A stretch of DNA of 6,302 nucleotides from Clostridia bacterium (lineage in GTDB: Bacteria; Bacillota; Clostridia; Oscillospirales; CAG-272), in assembly GCA_017518025.1 (NCBI GenBank), contig JAFWWR010000194.1, positions 1-6,302 on the forward strand, written 5' to 3'. A program made the translations under genes and the position numbers. This document shows positions 5,126 to 6,302 of this stretch, one piece after another (position 1 is the stretch's first letter; each line of letters begins with the position of its first letter). The notes under the pieces were generated by a model, which made no database searches, was not told the origin of the DNA, and saw only the letters and a program-made list of their open reading frames with translations.

Positions 5126-6136
5126 ATGGTTACTTTAAGAACGGCAGGTACGGTTGACGGCAAGGAAGTGCGTGAATTTACGATATCGGACGGGGAACTG
5201 TCCGTTTCCGTGTACGAGTACGGCGCGACGGTGCACAGCGTCGTTTTCCGGGGCGTTGACTGCGCCGCGGGGTACGACGATCTCCCGGGTTTCCTCTCGG
5301 GCGGCTCCTATCAAGGCGCCACGGTGGGCAGGTACGCCAACCGCATCGGCGGCGCGTCGTTCGAGATGGGCGGGAAGAGGTTTTTCCTCGACAAAAACGA
5401 CGGGGCGAACTCGCTCCACGGGGGTTTTGACGGTCTTTCGTTCAAGGTGATGAAGGGCGAGAAGATAAGCGACCGTTCCATGCGGTTCTCCTGCGGGTCT
5501 CCGGACGGAGAGGGCGGTTTTCCCGGGAATCTCGCCTTTTCCGTGACGTTTTCCGTGGCGGACGGCACGCTTTCGATAAAATACGAAGCCGAGTCCGACC
5601 GGGACACGGTGATGAACTTCACGAATCACACCTATTTCACCCTCGGCGCGGAGAGCTGCCTCAAAACGGAGCTTATGATCGACGCCGACGGGTACACTCC
5701 CACGGGAGAGGGGCTTATCCCCACCGGGGAGATCGCGGACGTCACGGGGACGCCGTTCGATTTCCGCGTCCCGAAGGAGATCGGGCGGGATATCGGGTCG
5801 GATCACCCGCAGGTCAGAAAAGAGGGCGGTTTCGACCACAACTTCGTCCTCCGGGGCGCGCCCCGTGAGTTCAGGAGAGCCGCCGAGGCGTTCTGCCCCG
5901 AAACGGGGATCGGCGTCCGCTGCTCCACGGATATGCCCGGGGTACAGCTTTACACGGCCAACGTGCTGGACGAGCCCCGGGGAAAGGGAGGCGCGCCGCT
6001 GTCAAAATACCGGGCGTTCTGCCTGGAGACACAGTTTTTCCCGGACACGCCGAACAAGCCGGAATTCCCGTCCTGCGCGGTGATGGCGGGGGAAAAATTC
6101 GAGTCCGTGACGGAGTATGAGTTTTTTGCACGATAA
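5126..6136 (+). CDS. galM: Aldose 1-epimerase (mutarotase)
   Basis: A 336-residue galactose mutarotase that interconverts alpha and beta anomers of aldohexoses, supplying alpha-galactose to the Leloir pathway or alpha-glucose to kinases in the cytoplasm. Family signatures are in order: GRYANRI (68-74), NSLHGG with H98, the catalytic acid histidine H168 in NFTNHTYF, D237 in FDHNF, and the catalytic base E301 in CLETQFFPDTPNKPEFPS. The full family length is present with no signal peptide. The ATG at 5126 follows AGGAGAGG (5115-5122), a good ribosome binding site. It has its own promoter and no plus-strand partner gene in the window, so it appears to be a single-gene unit. No galK, galT or galE is visible nearby, so the sugar specificity cannot be fixed from context. 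Confidence 0.95.
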   Translation: MVTLRTAGTVDGKEVREFTISDGELSVSVYEYGATVHSVVFRGVDCAAGYDDLPGFLSGGSYQGATVGRYANRIGGASFEMGGKRFFLDKNDGANSLHGGFDGLSFKVMKGEKISDRSMRFSCGSPDGEGGFPGNLAFSVTFSVADGTLSIKYEAESDRDTVMNFTNHTYFTLGAESCLKTELMIDADGYTPTGEGLIPTGEIADVTGTPFDFRVPKEIGRDIGSDHPQVRKEGGFDHNFVLRGAPREFRRAAEAFCPETGIGVRCSTDMPGVQLYTANVLDEPRGKGGAPLSKYRAFCLETQFFPDTPNKPEFPSCAVMAGEKFESVTEYEFFAR

Positions 6137-6191
6137 AAGAATCCCGCCGGGAGGCGGAAAATTGGGCTGTCGCGTTAAGATGCAGAATCGT

Positions 6192-6239
6192 CGTTCTTTG
6201 CCCCTCAGGCGTATTCAAATACGTCGAGGGGCAAAAACG
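6192..6239. repeat. Long bulged hairpin downstream of galM, possible repeat element
   Basis: An inverted repeat pairs in blocks: CGTT (6192-6195) with AACG (6236-6239), TTTGCCCCTC (6197-6206) with GAGGGGCAAA (6226-6235), and GGCGTAT (6208-6214) with ATACGTC (6219-6225, one G-T pair). Single bulges are C6196 and A6207 and the loop is TCAA. That makes about 21 base pairs. No T-tract follows on either strand, so it is unlikely to be a plain terminator. It could be a dispersed repeat, an RNA stability element or part of a small structured RNA. Confidence 0.5.
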
Positions 6240-6265
6240 GCGATAGAAAAAGCATACAAAAATGG

Positions 6266-6284
6266 AAAAATCCGCAGGATTTTC
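6266..6284. terminator. Weak, possibly bidirectional terminator hairpin
   Basis: AAAATCC (6267-6273) and GGATTTT (6277-6283) form a perfect 7-bp stem with a GCA loop. On the plus strand only the four T of the stem end are available. On the minus strand five T follow (6270-6266). It lies about 130 bases after the galM stop and could end galM or a converging gene beyond the window. The stem is A/T-rich outside, so strength is doubtful. Confidence 0.35.
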
Positions 6285-6302
6285 ACCTTAAAAAGTTGAA
6301 AC

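Noticed and set aside
6170..6240. Integron attC-like site, suggested by the bulged long hairpin
   Set aside because: The conserved terminal core sites are not present at the ends of the hairpin, and there is no integrase or cassette context.
6117..6299. A 60-residue, very basic plus-strand frame overlapping the end of galM
   Set aside because: It lies mostly in the hairpin-rich non-coding segment, lacks a ribosome binding site and gets its arginine-rich middle from the inverted repeat.

Overview
The window looks like chromosomal DNA from an uncultured or gut-type Firmicute of class Clostridia. The main evidence is the minus-strand gene order cmk - plsC - ispH/rpsA, in which the isoprenoid enzyme IspH is fused to ribosomal protein S1. 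From general knowledge this fusion and order are characteristic of Clostridia. The core genes are GC-rich (roughly 60-67% in lines I counted), and good Shine-Dalgarno sequences and sigma-A-type promoters are present. I saw no tRNA, rRNA, CRISPR array, transposase or phage gene.

Layout: 1-225 is the downstream flank of the minus-strand operon. It holds two strong hairpin terminators, a third long hairpin that may be a dispersed repeat, and possibly the first nine codons of another minus-strand gene leaving the window. 226-4979 is a run of five minus-strand genes, listed here in transcription order. They are a membrane-anchored NERD-domain protein (4979-4221), a 149-residue protein with SecB-like features (4172-3723), cytidylate kinase cmk (3688-2993), a PlsC acyltransferase (2992-2354) and the IspH-S1 fusion (2373-226). 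cmk stops directly before the plsC start, and plsC overlaps ispH by 20 bases, so these three are translationally linked. 4980-5125 is a divergent promoter region with two near-consensus promoters back to back. 5126-6136 is galM (aldose 1-epimerase) on the plus strand. 6137-6302 is non-coding and rich in hairpins.

How the genes work together: cmk (CMP/dCMP phosphorylation), plsC (phosphatidic acid synthesis), ispH (last step of the MEP isoprenoid pathway) and S1 (mRNA binding on the ribosome) are housekeeping functions tied to growth. The NERD gene is clearly more AT-rich (about 41% GC in sampled lines) and looks like a later arrival at the head of the operon. The SecB-like gene lies between it and the core. 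galM is a separate single-gene sugar-metabolism unit.

The points most worth a second look are: a strong Shine-Dalgarno sequence and ATG inside the fusion gene, exactly at the IspH/S1 junction, with an AT-rich promoter-like patch upstream, which could make free S1; the NERD plus SecB-like pair; and the long structured element downstream of galM. I found no convincing, wholly new multi-gene system.
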